64,000 nt of DNA from Cristatella mucedo (GCA_009760855.2 WPIO01000008.1:9952001-10016000), one strand, 5' to 3'. Positions 1 through 14,800 are shown, counted from the first letter of the stretch. The notes: a model not told the origin generated them from the sequence alone. Translations and numbers: made by a program.

Positions 1-420
1 AGTGCCGGGGGGGGGGGTCGGGAGACCCGGATAGGCTAGGTGAGAGTACGGAAGGCAGCCGTTGGACGGCTGCCCGGTCTCCACAATCCCTCACCAGTAA
101 GTGCCGCTGGCACCCCACCTGGTGGCAGGTGCTGACACGGAGCGCCCAAAGCCGGCGGAATCCCTCGCAACAAGCGTCCCGAGCCGTCTCTAGCCTGCCG
201 GTCACGCGCCGGCCTGCGAGCTCGGCAGCTGCATCAGTGCCGGGAGGGGGCTGAAGACTTCTGGGTCATTAAAGGGGTGTTTTGCGGAGCCAGATAGGAA
301 CTGCCCATTTCCGGGTCGGCATCCGTGCTGGTTGCAGCCGGCCTCAGTCCGTACCGAGACCTCACGCTGGCCTAATACATGATGCCTTTTAGCGGTACTC
401 GAAGCCGCACGCACTCCTCG
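1..420. other. GC-rich left-edge segment of unknown nature
   Basis: This segment starts with a run of G and is GC-rich, with several short inverted repeats such as GGCAGCCGT...ACGGCTGCC near 54-78. No reading frame in it looks coding. It ends abruptly where ordinary AT-richer DNA begins near 420, so it may be the end of a repeat that enters from the left. I do not recognise the family. Confidence 0.25.
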
Positions 421-887
421 GGTTCTCGGTCGCTGGGTCCATCTGCTAGTTGCTCCGATTTCATTGCTGTCTTAATGAGGGAAATGTTGTCGATTGAAGG
501 TCATCCGCCAGCTGTATTCGAAAAGCAGTGCAACGGGTGATGCGTACTCTAATGGTTGGCCATCCACATTGCTCCAACACACGTCGAGAACGTGGCAGCT
601 GCGCAGCTCACGGTTATTCGATTCTTCCGAATTTCTTTATGTAGAAAACAGCCCACACGCTTTCGACTGCCTCGGTACGACCACGTAAAGCAATTTCGAA
701 GAGCTACCAGTCGCCGGGCGATTGGTAAAGCAGGGCAGTGCACCGTGAGTATGGACTGCGAGCTTTGCCGCTGAATTAGAACTGAGCCCCTCATGAAATA
801 GCCGTGATACGCCGTGGCTTGTGAGCAGCACGATGTGTTATTATCTAAGAACGAGACTGAAACGAATCTGACTTTTGACGCGGCCGT

Positions 888-1215
888 TATGTATCTCCGT
901 GTGTAACTCAAAAAAAGCCACAAAACTATGTAGTTGTTACGCAGGAGAGTTTTATATTGCGAGCTCGCAGCTTTAAGCAACTTTCAGTACATATTCGGTA
1001 GCCAGCAGACTTCAAGTCATGCAGCAAATAAAAAATGACAACCACGGCGGAGTCAGGAGAGCAGCTGAGGTAGTGAGTAGCATGAAGTAGCAGTTTAGGA
1101 CGGTTGGAAATGATGTGCCATAGCCGGCCGCAGGAGAATAGTTGTCGTTTCTTAAGAAATATATATTGGGGCTGACAGCATCGGGCTGACCACAGTGGCT
1201 CTCTTGAAGCACCGG
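888..1215 (-). mobile_element. L2-B LINE 3' fragment
   Basis: Read on the minus strand, this matches the last ~330 bp of the full L2-B copy at 17668-19978. It covers the region encoding the SVGYRMRTESRLGC-like tail and the 3' end before the ACATT repeats. It is 5'-truncated and has several frameshifts, so it is an old, dead copy. An L2-A tail on the opposite strand follows directly. Confidence 0.7.
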
Positions 1216-1244
1216 TTTGCACAGCTGACCCTGTGCAAGCCACC

Positions 1245-1400
1245 TCTATGTTACGCTTGTTATTCATTGAGCATCCTACCACTACTAATAAGATCGTGCT
1301 TCTTTTACAGCAATGTAAAGTGCCTAGAAAGAGATTGAGTTCTGTGAAGACGCTATAACAAATGTATTATTATCATTTGTGTTATTATTATTGTTGACAG
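1245..1400 (+). mobile_element. L2-A LINE 3' tail
   Basis: Plus-strand L2-A 3' UTR: a TTACAGCAATGTAAAGTGCC segment, then the GAAAGAGATTGAGTTCT core, ending in ATT repeats. Only the terminal ~150 bp is present. It lies next to the minus-strand L2-B fragment at 888-1215. The following 1401-1795 holds no feature I can support. Confidence 0.65.
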
Positions 1401-1795
1401 TCTGCCTGTTGGGAGTCCTAGTGCCGAGCACGATCTGCTGTAAGCCTTTTGGAGAGTCTGCTGGAAACCACCTTCGTATCAGCCGTAATATATAGCCTAG
1501 TGTATGTGTTTTTGTACCAAGGTGTGGTTGCTAGCTCTTCGTGCACAATATCGAGTGTTGCATCTTTATTGTTGGCATATTGCGAGCTTCATTCAGGTCT
1601 TAGCACATTGTACGCGCTGTGCCGCTACCCGAACTGGTGAGGGTCTCGCGGTCACGACAGCGAAACAGTCTTCCTACTCGTTCGGATAAGCCTGAAAAGT
1701 TGTGCTGCGTTTTGTTCAGAGAGTCATAGTGAAAACTCATTTATGATGAGCAGCTGCGCAAAAAGGCTCGTCTACCAACAATGGATAGAAAATCT

Positions 1796-2605
1796 TAATA
1801 ATAATAATAATGTACTTGATAAAGCGCCCTCATAGAACTCAATCTCTTTCTAGGCGCTTTACATTTGCTGCAAAGTGAAATGCAAATGAATGGTAAGTAA
1901 AATCATGATTGAAAAATAAACAAATGAATAATATGGTTAGGGGTGACATGCACAGTGTCAGCATGCAAATGTGGTTAGTGGCAGCATGCACAGTGTCAGC
2001 ACTCATAAGCACATCAAGGACGAATCACAGGGACCCATTAAATGCTGTCCTAAATAGGTGTGTTTTTAAGTTTCTTTTAAATGTGGTCAGGTTAGGGAAT
2101 GTTCTGACGCCGGTTGGGAGGGAGTTCCAGGCTTTGGGAGCATATGAACTAAATGCACGGTCTCCAAAGTATTTAAGGTTTGTATGAGGTATTTCTAGAC
2201 TGTTGGATTCCGAAAAGCGGGTGGTACGATGCTTGGCCTGATGGGGTAGTATATCTGAGAGATAGGCTGGAGCCATAGAATGAAGGGACCTAAAAGTGAG
2301 CGACAAAACCTCGAAGTCAATCCGTTGCTTGACAGGTAGTCAGTGCAGGTCGGCGAGAAGTGGAGTAATGTGGCAACTGCGACGCTCACGACAGACAAGC
2401 CTAGCTGCGGACTTTTGCACCAGCTGCAATCGCCTAATCGCACATGCTGGTAGGCCAGTAAGCAGTGAGTTGCAGAAGTCGAGACGGGATGTGACGAATG
2501 CATGGACCAACTTAGACGTGGTATCCTTATCTGAACAAGCCCGAATTTTAGCAATGTAATGAAGCTTGGGCTTCAGGCAATATTTGCCTCGAGACTTGCA
2601 GACTA
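1796..2605 (-). mobile_element. L2-A LINE, 5'-truncated copy
   Basis: On the minus strand this encodes the C-terminal end of the LINE ORF2 protein. Recognisable blocks are LPVKQRIDFKVLSLTFRSLHS, APAYLSDILPHQAKHRTTRF and the terminal TTFKRNLKTHLFRTAF. The ~230-bp 3' UTR runs down to an ATT-rich tail at 1796. A frameshift near 2300 splits the frame. It is highly similar to the copies at 37.7, 47.5 and 62.9 kb, so the family has been active fairly recently. It ends at about 2605, just before a TATG array. Confidence 0.8.
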
Positions 2606-2639
2606 ATTTTCCGATAAAGACCTGCTCCTAACGGCATGT

Positions 2640-2691
2640 ATGAAGGTAGGTACTATGTATGTATGTATGTATGTATGTATGTATATTTGCA

Positions 2692-2751
<60 letters not shown>

Positions 2752-3003
2752 CATTCGTATGGATGAAAGTATGTATGTATGTATGTACGTCTGTTTGTCT
2801 ATATGTCTGTGTGTAGGAATGGATGTATAAATGTATCTATGTATGTACGCGTGAAAGTATCATGTATTATGAATTTATGTATGTATTTTGTATGTATGTA
2901 CGTATCTATGCATGTGTGTATGCATGTATGTATGTATCTATGTATCTATGTATGTATGCATGTATGAATGTATGTATGTGTGTATGCGTGCATGTATGTA
3001 TGT
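2640..3003. repeat. (TATG)n-type variant microsatellite array
   Basis: About 360 bp of TATG/CATG/TATC variants with an internal (TA)n core at 2696-2722. It abuts the 3' end of an L2-B fragment at 3004. The interspersed variant units (for example ATGTATAAATGTATCTAT near 2822) recur in the array at 6984-7364, so the two arrays are copies of one repeat and did not arise independently. Confidence 0.85.
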
Positions 3004-3075
3004 ACGTTTCTCCGTATGTAGCTCCAGAGAGCTACAAAGACTACGTGCGTGTTAGGCAGGAGACTGAATAGACCT
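3004..3075 (-). mobile_element. L2-B LINE 3' end, short remnant
   Basis: About 70 bp match the 3' terminus of L2-B on the minus strand (ACGTTTCTCCG...TAGCTCCAGAGAGC). The segment is directly attached to the TATG array, which occupies the place of the LINE's simple 3' tail. The rest of the LINE is missing. Confidence 0.6.
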
Positions 3076-3680
3076 TGAATTCGCCATAGAAAACTCGTGC
3101 CGTAACATTGCCACCTAGTCCTTATGGCTTTCTAGAATTACAGATAGAGATGCATAAAACTAGCATTGGTTAGAACGTCGCACTCGGCAGCTCTGCGTCC
3201 TGTCATCAATCCTGAAGTGGCAACAACTCCAAACCAGCCCCGAACCAGCCGGCTGCTGTAAATGCATGGGATCGGGGTCGTAGGGGCCACAGCTGCTGGC
3301 CATGGCGCTTGTATATCACTGCCCAGGTCGTGGCTTCGACACCTGCGGTGGCTATACTAGCTACTGCAAGAGCACTGCTAACCACCACGGCTCTTCCGCC
3401 GCTGTATAATGGAACTGTTTAAATCGAATCAGCAGACCGATCTTCGGGAGCGAATGCACTACGAGAGTACACAAAATGTAACGGCGGCAGATCTAAAGTA
3501 GTTAGCGCACGTATTCGCTGGATGCCCTGTGGTTCACGCCTTGCTCGCCAGGCTTTCGACGCGAATCACAGTCTCGCTAGCGGGCTCCAATAATCCGCCT
3601 ACGCTTATTACCAACCCTTCGCGCACATCACACGAGCAGCGATGCTGTAGCAGCGAGCGCTAGCGGTGCACCACCAATTA
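3076..3680. other. Intergenic, no supported feature
   Basis: No convincing exon is visible here. A stretch at 3290-3345 (TCGTGGCTTCGACACCTGCGG) faintly resembles the B-box region of SINE-1, but it lacks the conserved SINE body, so no call is made. Confidence 0.3.
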
Positions 3681-3759
3681 GGGTGGCCACAAGACCGTCG
3701 AGTCGCCGCCACCGCCGAGAGTTAGCCGCGAATGCGCCGCTGCACATGGCGAGCAAGCG

Positions 3760-4166
3760 TAGTACATGGCGAGCTCACTCAGGATGGCGCTGATAGCGTA
3801 GGCCAGCGAGCCCGCACCACGTCGCCCAGGCCCGCCGGCCGGAAGAGCGGCTCCGTCAGCGGATCCTCGGGATACCACGACCATCCGCAGCGAGCTCGTC
3901 AGGTAGATCGGCTCGAGCACTTTTTCCGGCAGTGGCCTTATTTCCGTTGCGTCCATGTTGGTGAGCAGGCGGTAGTCTCTCTTTGCCCTGTTATCCAGCG
4001 GCTGCGCGATGTCGATGGATAACGAGAGCAGCCTCTCCCAGATGACAGTGTAAATTTCGTAGAAAGCGTCTAAAGCGAAGAGAAGCAGCCATGCACCAAT
4101 CGATTCGCGATCACCGCTGCCGCTGCCGCTGCCGCCGCCCAAGCCCGCCGAATGACGTCGAAGCAC
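3760..4166 (-). CDS. Unidentified minus-strand coding fragment
   Basis: A minus-strand open frame contains a stretch with clear protein character: a hydrophobic start (WLLLFALDAFYEIY), then VIWERLLSLSIDIAQPLDN, RAKRDYRLLTNMDATE and EKVLEPIYLTSSLR. A good acceptor (pyrimidine tract then TTTAG) sits at 4070, so an exon beginning at 4069 is likely; the frame upstream of it is Gly/Ser repeat-like and probably not coding. Further downstream a second frame (PEDPLTEPLFRPAGLGDVV) also looks protein-like, which could mean a frameshift or another exon. I do not recognise the family. It may belong with the exon-like frame at 4697-4954. Confidence 0.35.
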
Positions 4167-4696
4167 GAGCTCACCAATTCTCGCCGCTCTCTGCCACCGC
4201 TCGCAGTAGGCTTGCGTGATTTTGCGGCGCCCTCCCGCCCGCGACTGGTCGACTAATTTCGATGCATGGACTCACTACTCCTCAAGTGTCTCCACAGTAG
4301 CCACCTCTTCTTTTCACCTCGTCACGCTTTGCTCTCCTCTCACTAGGCGCTCTCCACTCCTCCTCCTCCCACCTTTCACTATATGCTCCTCAACTCCTCC
4401 TCTTACCCCGAGATCGCCCCTCCTCCTCTCAACCCGAGCTCTCTGCTCCTCCTCTTACTCCGAGATCGCCGCTCCTCCTCTAAACCCACGCTCTCTGCTC
4501 CTTGTCTCACCCCGTGACCCCCGCATTGGCCGCCGCGATGCTGTCTACCTTTTGTGACGTTCCGCACGACCAGCCACGAGTAGTACTGGTCGCTTATCTT
4601 AAAGCTGAACGCCTTCATGGCGGGCTGTCTGACCATTTTTTCCACTGCACGTCGGGAACGTGTCCACTACACGTCGGGAATCTCCCTGTCCCCTCG

Positions 4697-4954
4697 CTAG
4701 GTCACCGTCACCGTCTGCTCGCCAGGACCGGGCTGGAGTTCGCAGAACTCGCTCTCGCGCGTCGAGTGCCACGGCCGGCAGGCCTCACTGCCACAGCTGA
4801 TGAAGCGCGCTGGGATGTTGGAGAACACCTTGCCCGCCGGCGTGAACGTCGACTGGCACCAGCCGTGCGTACATGTCGTATTGCGTACGTGTTGTAGCAC
4901 GCCGTCACTAGCCGATCTTCCATCGCGACTCGTCCTCGGCCGCACCGCCGCCAA
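4697..4954 (-). CDS. Unidentified cysteine-containing exon-like frame
   Basis: Minus-strand frame with [36 protein letters not shown] and [16 protein letters not shown]. The spaced cysteines and an N-glycosylation-like NTT suggest a secreted or extracellular segment. The coding-like part ends at a GTGACG dinucleotide repeat that could be a splice donor near 4705. It lies upstream, on the same strand, of the fragment at 3760-4166, so both may be exons of one gene, but no phase-proved join was found. CT-rich low-complexity sequence (4280-4500) separates them. Family not recognised. Confidence 0.3.
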   Translation of the reverse strand: MAAVRPRTSRDGRSASDGVLQHVRNTTCTHGWCQSTFTPAGKVFSNIPARFISCGSEACRPWHSTRESEFCELQPGPGEQTVTVT

Positions 4955-5280
4955 GCCAGACGCTCACCGACGCCTGCGCCCTGCCGCGAGAAGAGGCTGT
5001 GACAGGCGCCTCTCGAGGCGGCCGCTGGCCAGCGAGCACAGCACGGCGCCCACCCGGCTTGCTTGCACGCTTTCGCGCCAGCGCCCGGCTCCCGGGCGAC
5101 CGTCCAGACGCCGAACGAGAGAGGGCCACTGAGCGGTCGGCTCGCGGTTTTGCTTCCCATCCGAAGGACCCGGGCTCCGAGCGTGCGCCGCCACGATGAT
5201 TAGGCGTTATATATGACACTGGGGTCTTTACAGCGCTCAAGGCCTGGGTGGATTCGGGCGCGCATTCTGCTATAAGCAGA

Positions 5281-5575
<295 letters not shown>

Positions 5576-6983
5576 TGTAGCGCCCTGCTAGGCTTGGCTG
5601 AATTTTAGCGCAAACAAGAGCTGTTCGGAGGCGGGCTAGAACTCCTTTGTCCTGGAGCAGTGAGCTAGAGAGGAGCGTCAATGCGGTTAGAGAGGAAGCG
5701 CTTAAGAGCAAGCCAGGAAGCTCTCTGACCAGCGGTGACGATTTGGCCTTTAGAATTGGTCCGATACCCGCGGGAGCTGCTGATTGATGGTGGCTGGCCT
5801 GTCAACCTTCGCCATCACTCTGTCCAAAAAGAATCGTCTGGAACCCATTCGCCATTCAAGCTGGACAGAGGGGACATTCCAGTGGCCTAGTGCCGGTATT
5901 AATTCCTTACCGTAATGGGCCCTGGTGTCGGGCCCAATACCACTAAGCTTTTGCCCCATTGTCTCAGCTAAGTATTTAAGAGTCGAGCGACGCTCGCTCT
6001 GGGCCTCGTGTTTTTGGTCTCTTCTGGTCTTCTGTCCGGCTCTGCGCTTCGACGCCGTCGGGCACTCGTTCTCTGAAAGCGAGGGAGGAGGGCGGGCTGT
6101 CCGCCGATGATGGACGGAACAGGAAAAGACAGTGCTAGGAGGATTTGGTGGACTCCACCGAATACGGTCGTATCGCGCCCGAGCTGGCATTCTGTGTTTC
6201 TTCTGTGTTTTGTGTGTGCGTGCTAGCACGTGGTCTCGGCATAGGGATTTGCCGGTGCGAGCTAGGCGTAGTTGACGTGTGTGGAGGCCTAGTTCTCCGG
6301 TTAGGGTTTAGGCTCCAGTTCGAGCTCCGTCTATTTGGGTAGTTCCCCAGTATAGACGTAAGTAGTGTAAGTGTGGAGACGTGTTTCCTCCGCAAGATTG
6401 CTTGAGGTGGCGTGTGTGGAGTATTCCTGCCACACTGGTGGAAACCGAGTCCTAGTTCTCCGGTTAGGGTTTAGGCTCTGGTTCGGGCTCCGTCTATTTG
6501 GGTCGTTTCCCATTATACACGTAAGCAGCCCCAGTGTGGAGAAGTATTTCCTCCGCAAGAGTGCTTGAGGTGGCGTGTGTGGAGTATTCCTGTCGCACTG
6601 GTGGAAACCGAGTCCTAGTTCTCCGGTTAGGGTATAGGCTCCGGTTCGCGCCTCAGTGTGGAGAAGTATTCCCTCCGCAAGAGTGTTGGTGCTGTTGAGA
6701 ACGTGCGAGGAGTGTGGAGATAAAGCTGAACTAGACGCGCAGCGACTTTGTGCGCTTGCGAATAAAGTTCAGTAAAATCCCCAATTTGTGTGTCTCGCTT
6801 TCCAATTCATGCCGCCGACTCGCGACCCCCTTTAGTAACGGTAAGCCGGTCGGCGCCAGAAACGCTCGATTTGTTGCGGCCAGCTTATTGCGCGCAGGCG
6901 CGAACCGAACGGCAGTAGGCGCAAGGCTACGCCGGTAGGTAAGCGGCAGGTCAAGCCTACCCCGCCAAGCCTTCGGCGTTACA
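5576..6983 (+). mobile_element. Solo-LTR-like element, 1.4 kb
   Basis: The segment starts TGTAGCGCC and ends GGCGTTACA, giving imperfect inverted termini of the TG...CA kind typical of LTRs. Inside are a TATTTAAG TATA-like box near 5969 and an AATAAA signal near 6760 followed by GT/T-rich sequence, the order expected of U3-R-U5. A tandem repeat lies between 6285 and 6690. No gag or pol frame is present, so it is a solo LTR or a non-autonomous element. It sits between two TATG arrays, which hides any target duplication. Strand is inferred from the promoter-like and polyA-like signals. Confidence 0.5.
6285..6690 (+). repeat. 163-bp tandem repeat inside the LTR-like element
   Basis: Units begin at CTTGAGGTGGCGTGTG (6401 and 6564, period 163 bp), with a partial unit before and a shortened one after. 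Each contains TTCTCCGGTTAGGG and CTCCGCAAGA. Such repeats often form the enhancer part of LTRs. Confidence 0.75.
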
Positions 6984-7364
6984 TTTGTATATATGTATGT
7001 AAGTATGTATGTATGTACATACGTATGTATGAAAGTATGTATGTATGTATGTATGTATGTATGTATGTATGTATGTATGTGTGTATGTCTGTATTAGGAA
7101 TAGATGTATAAATGTATCTATTTATGTACGCATGAAGTATGTATGTATTATGTATTTGTGTATATATTTTGTATGCATGTATGTATGTACGTATCTATGT
7201 ATGTATGCATGCATGAATGTATGCATGTATGTATGTATCTATGAATCTATGTATCTATGTATCTATGTATCTATGTATGTATGTATGTATGTATGTATGT
7301 ATGAATGAATGTATGTATGTATGAATGAATGCATGTGTGTATGCGTGCATGTATGTACGCACGT
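6984..7364. repeat. (TATG)n-type array, second copy
   Basis: About 380 bp of TATG-like units. They carry the same ordered variants as 2640-3003 (ATAAATGTATCTAT, the CATGAA units and the TATCTATG series) and run straight into an L2-B 3' end at 7365, as at 3004. Confidence 0.85.
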
Positions 7365-7745
7365 TTCTCCGTCTGTAGCTCCAGAGAGCTATAAAGACTA
7401 CATGCGAGTTAGGCAGGAGAGTTGTGTATAGCCCACTCAGCCTAAGCGGCTTTCGGTACACGTTGGATAGCCGACAGATTTCGTCTCACGAAACAGAGAC
7501 AGGGTGAGAAGCATAGCTGAATTAGGACAGCGGTTGAGATAGTAAGTACCATGGAAGTAGCAGCTCACGACGGCTGGAAAGGATGTGCCGAAGTCGGCAG
7601 CAGGAGAGTAGTTGTCATTACGTAGGAATCTTGGAAGTGAGCTCCACAGTCTAAGACCTGCAGAGTGAAAGCTTCTTTCGCCTGCGGTCTTTAAGCTGAG
7701 TAATGGAGCAGTCACGAGATCGAGCCGAGCTGCGCCGGCCACGAT
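7365..7745 (-). mobile_element. L2-B LINE 3' fragment
   Basis: Minus-strand copy of the L2-B 3' region. It encodes a degraded version of the KTAGERSFHSAGLRLWSSLP...LRNDNYSP block and the tail RETKSVGYPTCTESRLG. It is 5'-truncated near 7745, where unrelated GC-rich DNA begins. The array at 6984-7364 occupies the position of its 3' simple tail. Confidence 0.75.
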
Positions 7746-8549
7746 TCGCTAGCCGCCCGCTCGGCCGCTCAGCCGCTGACAAATTGTTGCTGCCAGGTCG
7801 CAGCTCGGGCGGCCCACTAACGCTTAATCCTTAAATCCCACTAACGCTTAATCCGGCCTCTCGTGGGGGCGGTCATGATGCTGCCACGCCCACACGTTTC
7901 ATGCCAAGACCTCGAGCGGTCGCAGACGGTTCAGATGTAGCGGCTGCAGGCACACGGGCGAGCGTGCTCGCCGCCCGCGGCTCACGCCGCCGGATTCTGT
8001 GAGTGAGCTCCAATCTGCGCGGTTTTTCGATCTCGTTTTGAGCTGTCGGAAAGTGGCTACGAGCTGAAGCGTCCCCCCCCCCCCCCCTGTGGCAGCACGT
8101 ACTCGTGAGCCGATGCGCTAGGTCGTTGCTCTGAGCTCGGCAGCTCAGAGTGAGAGCGCACTCAAAGCGAGACTCGCGGTACGTTGAAATCAATCCGAGC
8201 TTAGCTAACTGCAGCTCATTCGACGAGGCCGCCGCCCCCTTCACCAAGAGATCCGGACGTAACTCTCCGAGCCCCATTAGCAGAGCACCCACATGTGCAT
8301 TCAAGCCCAAATATCGAAAGTACTTTGACGTCGCTCATCAACGCTCATTGGATTGTCCTGATTTGGCGTAGTTCTCGAGCGAAGAAAGGGCAACATTGGA
8401 AACGTGAGAGCCTCGGAGTGCTGACGCTAGACCGAAAGCAGCTGCTTGCACCGTCGATTCTGTCAGATTGATTCGTCGTGCAGGGTCCAGCAGTCAAGCG
8501 TCGATCATCATTGACACCATCATCATTGAGGCTAAGAAGCGGTGAAGCA
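7746..8549. other. Presumed 5' flank of the GPCR gene
   Basis: GC-rich DNA with a run of C at about 8071-8086, leading to the ATG of the GPCR at 8550. Reading frames here are low in protein character. The promoter and 5' UTR of the GPCR probably lie here, but I see no clear TATA box or initiator. Confidence 0.3.
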
Positions 8550-11529
<2,980 letters not shown>

Positions 11530-13554
11530 CACTGGCTTCAGAGCGAGCTCTTTAGCTGATGACTGCAACGCGGATAAATACTGACGCTTGCTTCTCGTCA
11601 CCAACACCTGCGACGCAGACAAAATTTTTCGTCACGTTAAGTATTATATTTCTTGGCGAAGTTTTCACTGCGATGAGACTTACAATTCGCACGTGAAATG
11701 ACGCGCCGAGAGTTTACGGTAACACGAAATGATAGAACTGCACTGAATCCCTTGGCGAAAATAGATCCTTAAGATGGCTCGAGAGCTGGCACCCCTTGCG
11801 AATGACTCGGTCAACTGCTTTGTTCCGGCTGTGTTGTAACGGCCCTAAATCGTCGGGCTTTCCGGTTCGGACTGCTTGCCAAGGTGGGCGTTGCATCGCC
11901 AACTCGGACACGCAGCTCGGTTTCGCGACCTTCACTTATCTGTCGTTGGCGAACGTCGGGCTGGCGCGACAAAAAGAAGCTTTAGCCGTCGCACCGCCGT
12001 CTTCTTCCCTGGTCAGAGGTCAAGCGGCGAAGACGACTTTTTACGATCGTCAATCGGCGGTTCGCAGCGAACCGACATCGACGTTGCGGCCGATCTTGTC
12101 GAAGTCGACCTACAGCACACCGCCATTCGACAAAGCTACGCTGCCATAGCCATCTGCGGCACTGCATCTAAAGCTCTCAGGTCTCTCCGAGCGTCTCACC
12201 CAGTAGGACGAGCCCTATTGACAGTGTGCCAATAGGCTTAGACCGTCCCCCACCGCAAGCATCTCGATGATAACTAAGCATTATTCTCGCTCTGTCCGTT
12301 TTCGGCCGGAAGCGACCTAGCGACCTGGTAAAACGGTGACCTGGGGCTGCTCAGCTCGACAGGGTGCTTGGCTACCAAGCAAATCGTGAACGCTCAACTG
12401 TTCATGCTTTGGATTTCCATTTTCAGTAGTTACGAATGTGCCAGCGCTTTAAAGCTGAAACTAGGACAGAGGGGCGGAGCGAGTGCGTCACGGCGAACAG
12501 CAGCCAATGGCAGGGCTGCCAGCCATCCGCTGAGTATTGGCATTGGCTACTGAGAGCTGCTAATCCGAGCACAGCGCGCTAGGTGTCTCCACAGAGTCCG
12601 CTCAGCGGCGGTTTTCTGCTCAAAGTGCAGTTGGTTAAGTTCGTTTTTAAGAGTATGCCGCGCGCATGTATTTTCCGTGCTTTTTGTTTGGCAAGTCTAC
12701 GCAGTCATAGTAAAAGCCACGTTTGCATAGTAGAATGTTAGTTTCACTGCCATCACCAGCTTTTAACTCTCGGGTCGCCACTCAGCAAATCGATTGGGCG
12801 ACCTCCTAGGTGGAAAACAGCTTAATACGCGCAGGAAGTTGTCCCTTTTCGTTAAAAGTCGGCAGCTGTCTGTACAAGCTTCGCGCTATGCAAGCTAGCT
12901 AGAGCTGTTTTGGCCAGAGCTAGCGAGGTAGTCATTGAAGTAGAAGGCAGGCTGGTGCTTGCCGCTCAACGCCTGCTTCGAGTAGCGGTTGCTCAGAATT
13001 CGCGCCGCACAAAGTGTGAGCCACAGAATCGTAAGGTTTGAAGAAAAATTTCAGGAGTGCTGCATTACCGAATCCTGTAATTTCAGCTTACTATAGTCAC
13101 TAGGTGGTTTCACTTTCAGCTACTCACAGCGCTCAACCTTGAACTGCAGGCGAGGCTTTAGCAACTTGTCCGCTTCGTCCAGGCCTCTGGGTGGCCACCT
13201 CGTCCTACGGAAAACTGACGCCGCTGAAAGGTATTTTGTTTGGTTTGTAAACTTGACTATATTTTTCTCCCTGACGAGGCAAACTAATTTTTACCTGTAT
13301 TTCCCTGTAGCTGCGCACAGGTTTGATTCACGTTATTTTTCAGTTGGAATGATGAAAGTAAGGTCAATAAATATGCATATAGAAAGAGTTCTATGAAAAT
13401 AAAAATGCTATGTACACACGTTATAAATAATTGAAAGTTGAAATTTTGATTGTTTAGTAATACCGTGCAAAAATATCAGCACACACACTCACTCGCACAC
13501 TACGGACAATTCAAGGCTGCCAGGAGGCGCGTGGGTTTCAAGCCTCTTTGATAC
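11530..13554. other. Intergenic, no supported gene
   Basis: The stretch 11790-12235 is CpG-rich and has two overlapping open frames. Neither carries a recognisable domain, and good splice sites in matching phase were not found. From 12250 onward the DNA is unremarkable, ending in AT-rich sequence near 13400. The 3' UTR of the GPCR should begin here, but no clear AATAAA is seen close to the stop. Confidence 0.3.
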
Positions 13555-14800
13555 CGTTGTCATGTCGGGAGATTATGGGATTTCAGTCGATGGGAAATTC
13601 CTGCTTTGGGGAGTAGAAATTGAAGGCACAGTCTCCAGTGGAGTTAAGGCTCGTTAGAGGCGTAAATGAGCGACCAGAGTCAGGGAAGCGAGCACATGGT
13701 CTAATACGTAGTCTGATTAGAAAGAATCGTGGATAGATATTTCGGAGCAAGAGAATGATGGAAAATAGTAGTAAGGGCACAGAACCGTGAATTCAGTACG
13801 CTGCTTGATGGAAGTCAGTTTAGGTCGTTGAGAATTGGTGTATTGTGGGCTATTTAGGAGTTAGCGACAGACAAGTTCACCTGGAGAGTTTAGCTCCAGC
13901 TGTAAGCGTCTATGGTATCAGCAGAAAGACCGAGCAATTATTAGTTATGAAATTCTTGACGGGATGTCCCATGTGTAGGGACCAATAATGGGCTGTGGTA
14001 TTTTATCAAAGCAAGGCCGAATTTTCACAATATTATCGTGGTTGAAAGTAGGCGGACTTGGCCGTAAAGATAGTGTGGTTTGGTGAATGGTTATTCTCGA
14101 ACAGGACACCCTCATTTCGTGCAGATGCTATAGGAAATGTGCTGGCTGAGTCTGTCTTAAGCGTAGGGCTTTCAAATATCTGTTAAGCTGGTATTTTAGC
14201 CATTCAATTTGAAAATTGTTGCTAGCATCAACATGTGAATGTGCAGTAATACATGCATCGAGGAAGTGGTGAGAGTTTGACATGCTTTAAGGCTGGCAGG
14301 GATCACGGCATAGGTGCAGCTGTTTTATCTGCAGATACATGAAGGTACAAATTGTGCTATATTGCACCGGAATATGGAAATATGATGGCTGAGCCTGTCT
14401 TAATAGTTAGGTTTTCCATATTCCCAGATATTTGAGGCTTTCCAATATCTTTTAAGCTGGTTTTTCTATCGCCGTGCAATTTGAAAAATCTTGCTAGCAT
14501 CAACATATGAATGTTCAGCAACACATGCATCGAGGACGTAGTGACATCCTTGCTGGCTGGGAGGGATCGAGGCCTAGGTATAGCAATGTTTTATCTGCAG
14601 ACAAATGAAGGCATAGATTGTGCTATATTACACCAGCATGCTGGAGAGTACAAATTGTAAAAGCAAATGGAGCATAAAAATGTCCCTGAGATACCCCTTA
14701 CTTTTGATGCTTACTACTTGACTGGTCTCCATTGCCATCTACTCACTGAGATAGTGTTTAAGTCGTTTTTGTGCAGTGCCAGTGATACCCAGGCGAGACC
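13555..14800 (-). mobile_element. Old degenerate L2-A-related LINE copy
   Basis: Minus-strand remnants of ORF2 can be followed from the C-terminal region (PLTSLNSTGDCAFNFYSPK..., 13583-13680) through the thumb to the reverse-transcriptase palm near 14700, with no open frame left. It contains a ~300-bp direct duplication (about 14080-14350 and 14380-14620). It lacks the terminal tail seen in younger copies. Confidence 0.6.

Noticed and set aside
6470-6620. Telomere-like TTAGGGTTTAGG
   Set aside because: Occurs once per 163-bp unit of the LTR-like element and is not a telomeric array.
11796-12235. Two overlapping ~118-codon plus-strand frames
   Set aside because: CpG-rich DNA keeps several frames open; no domain and no consistent splice signals.
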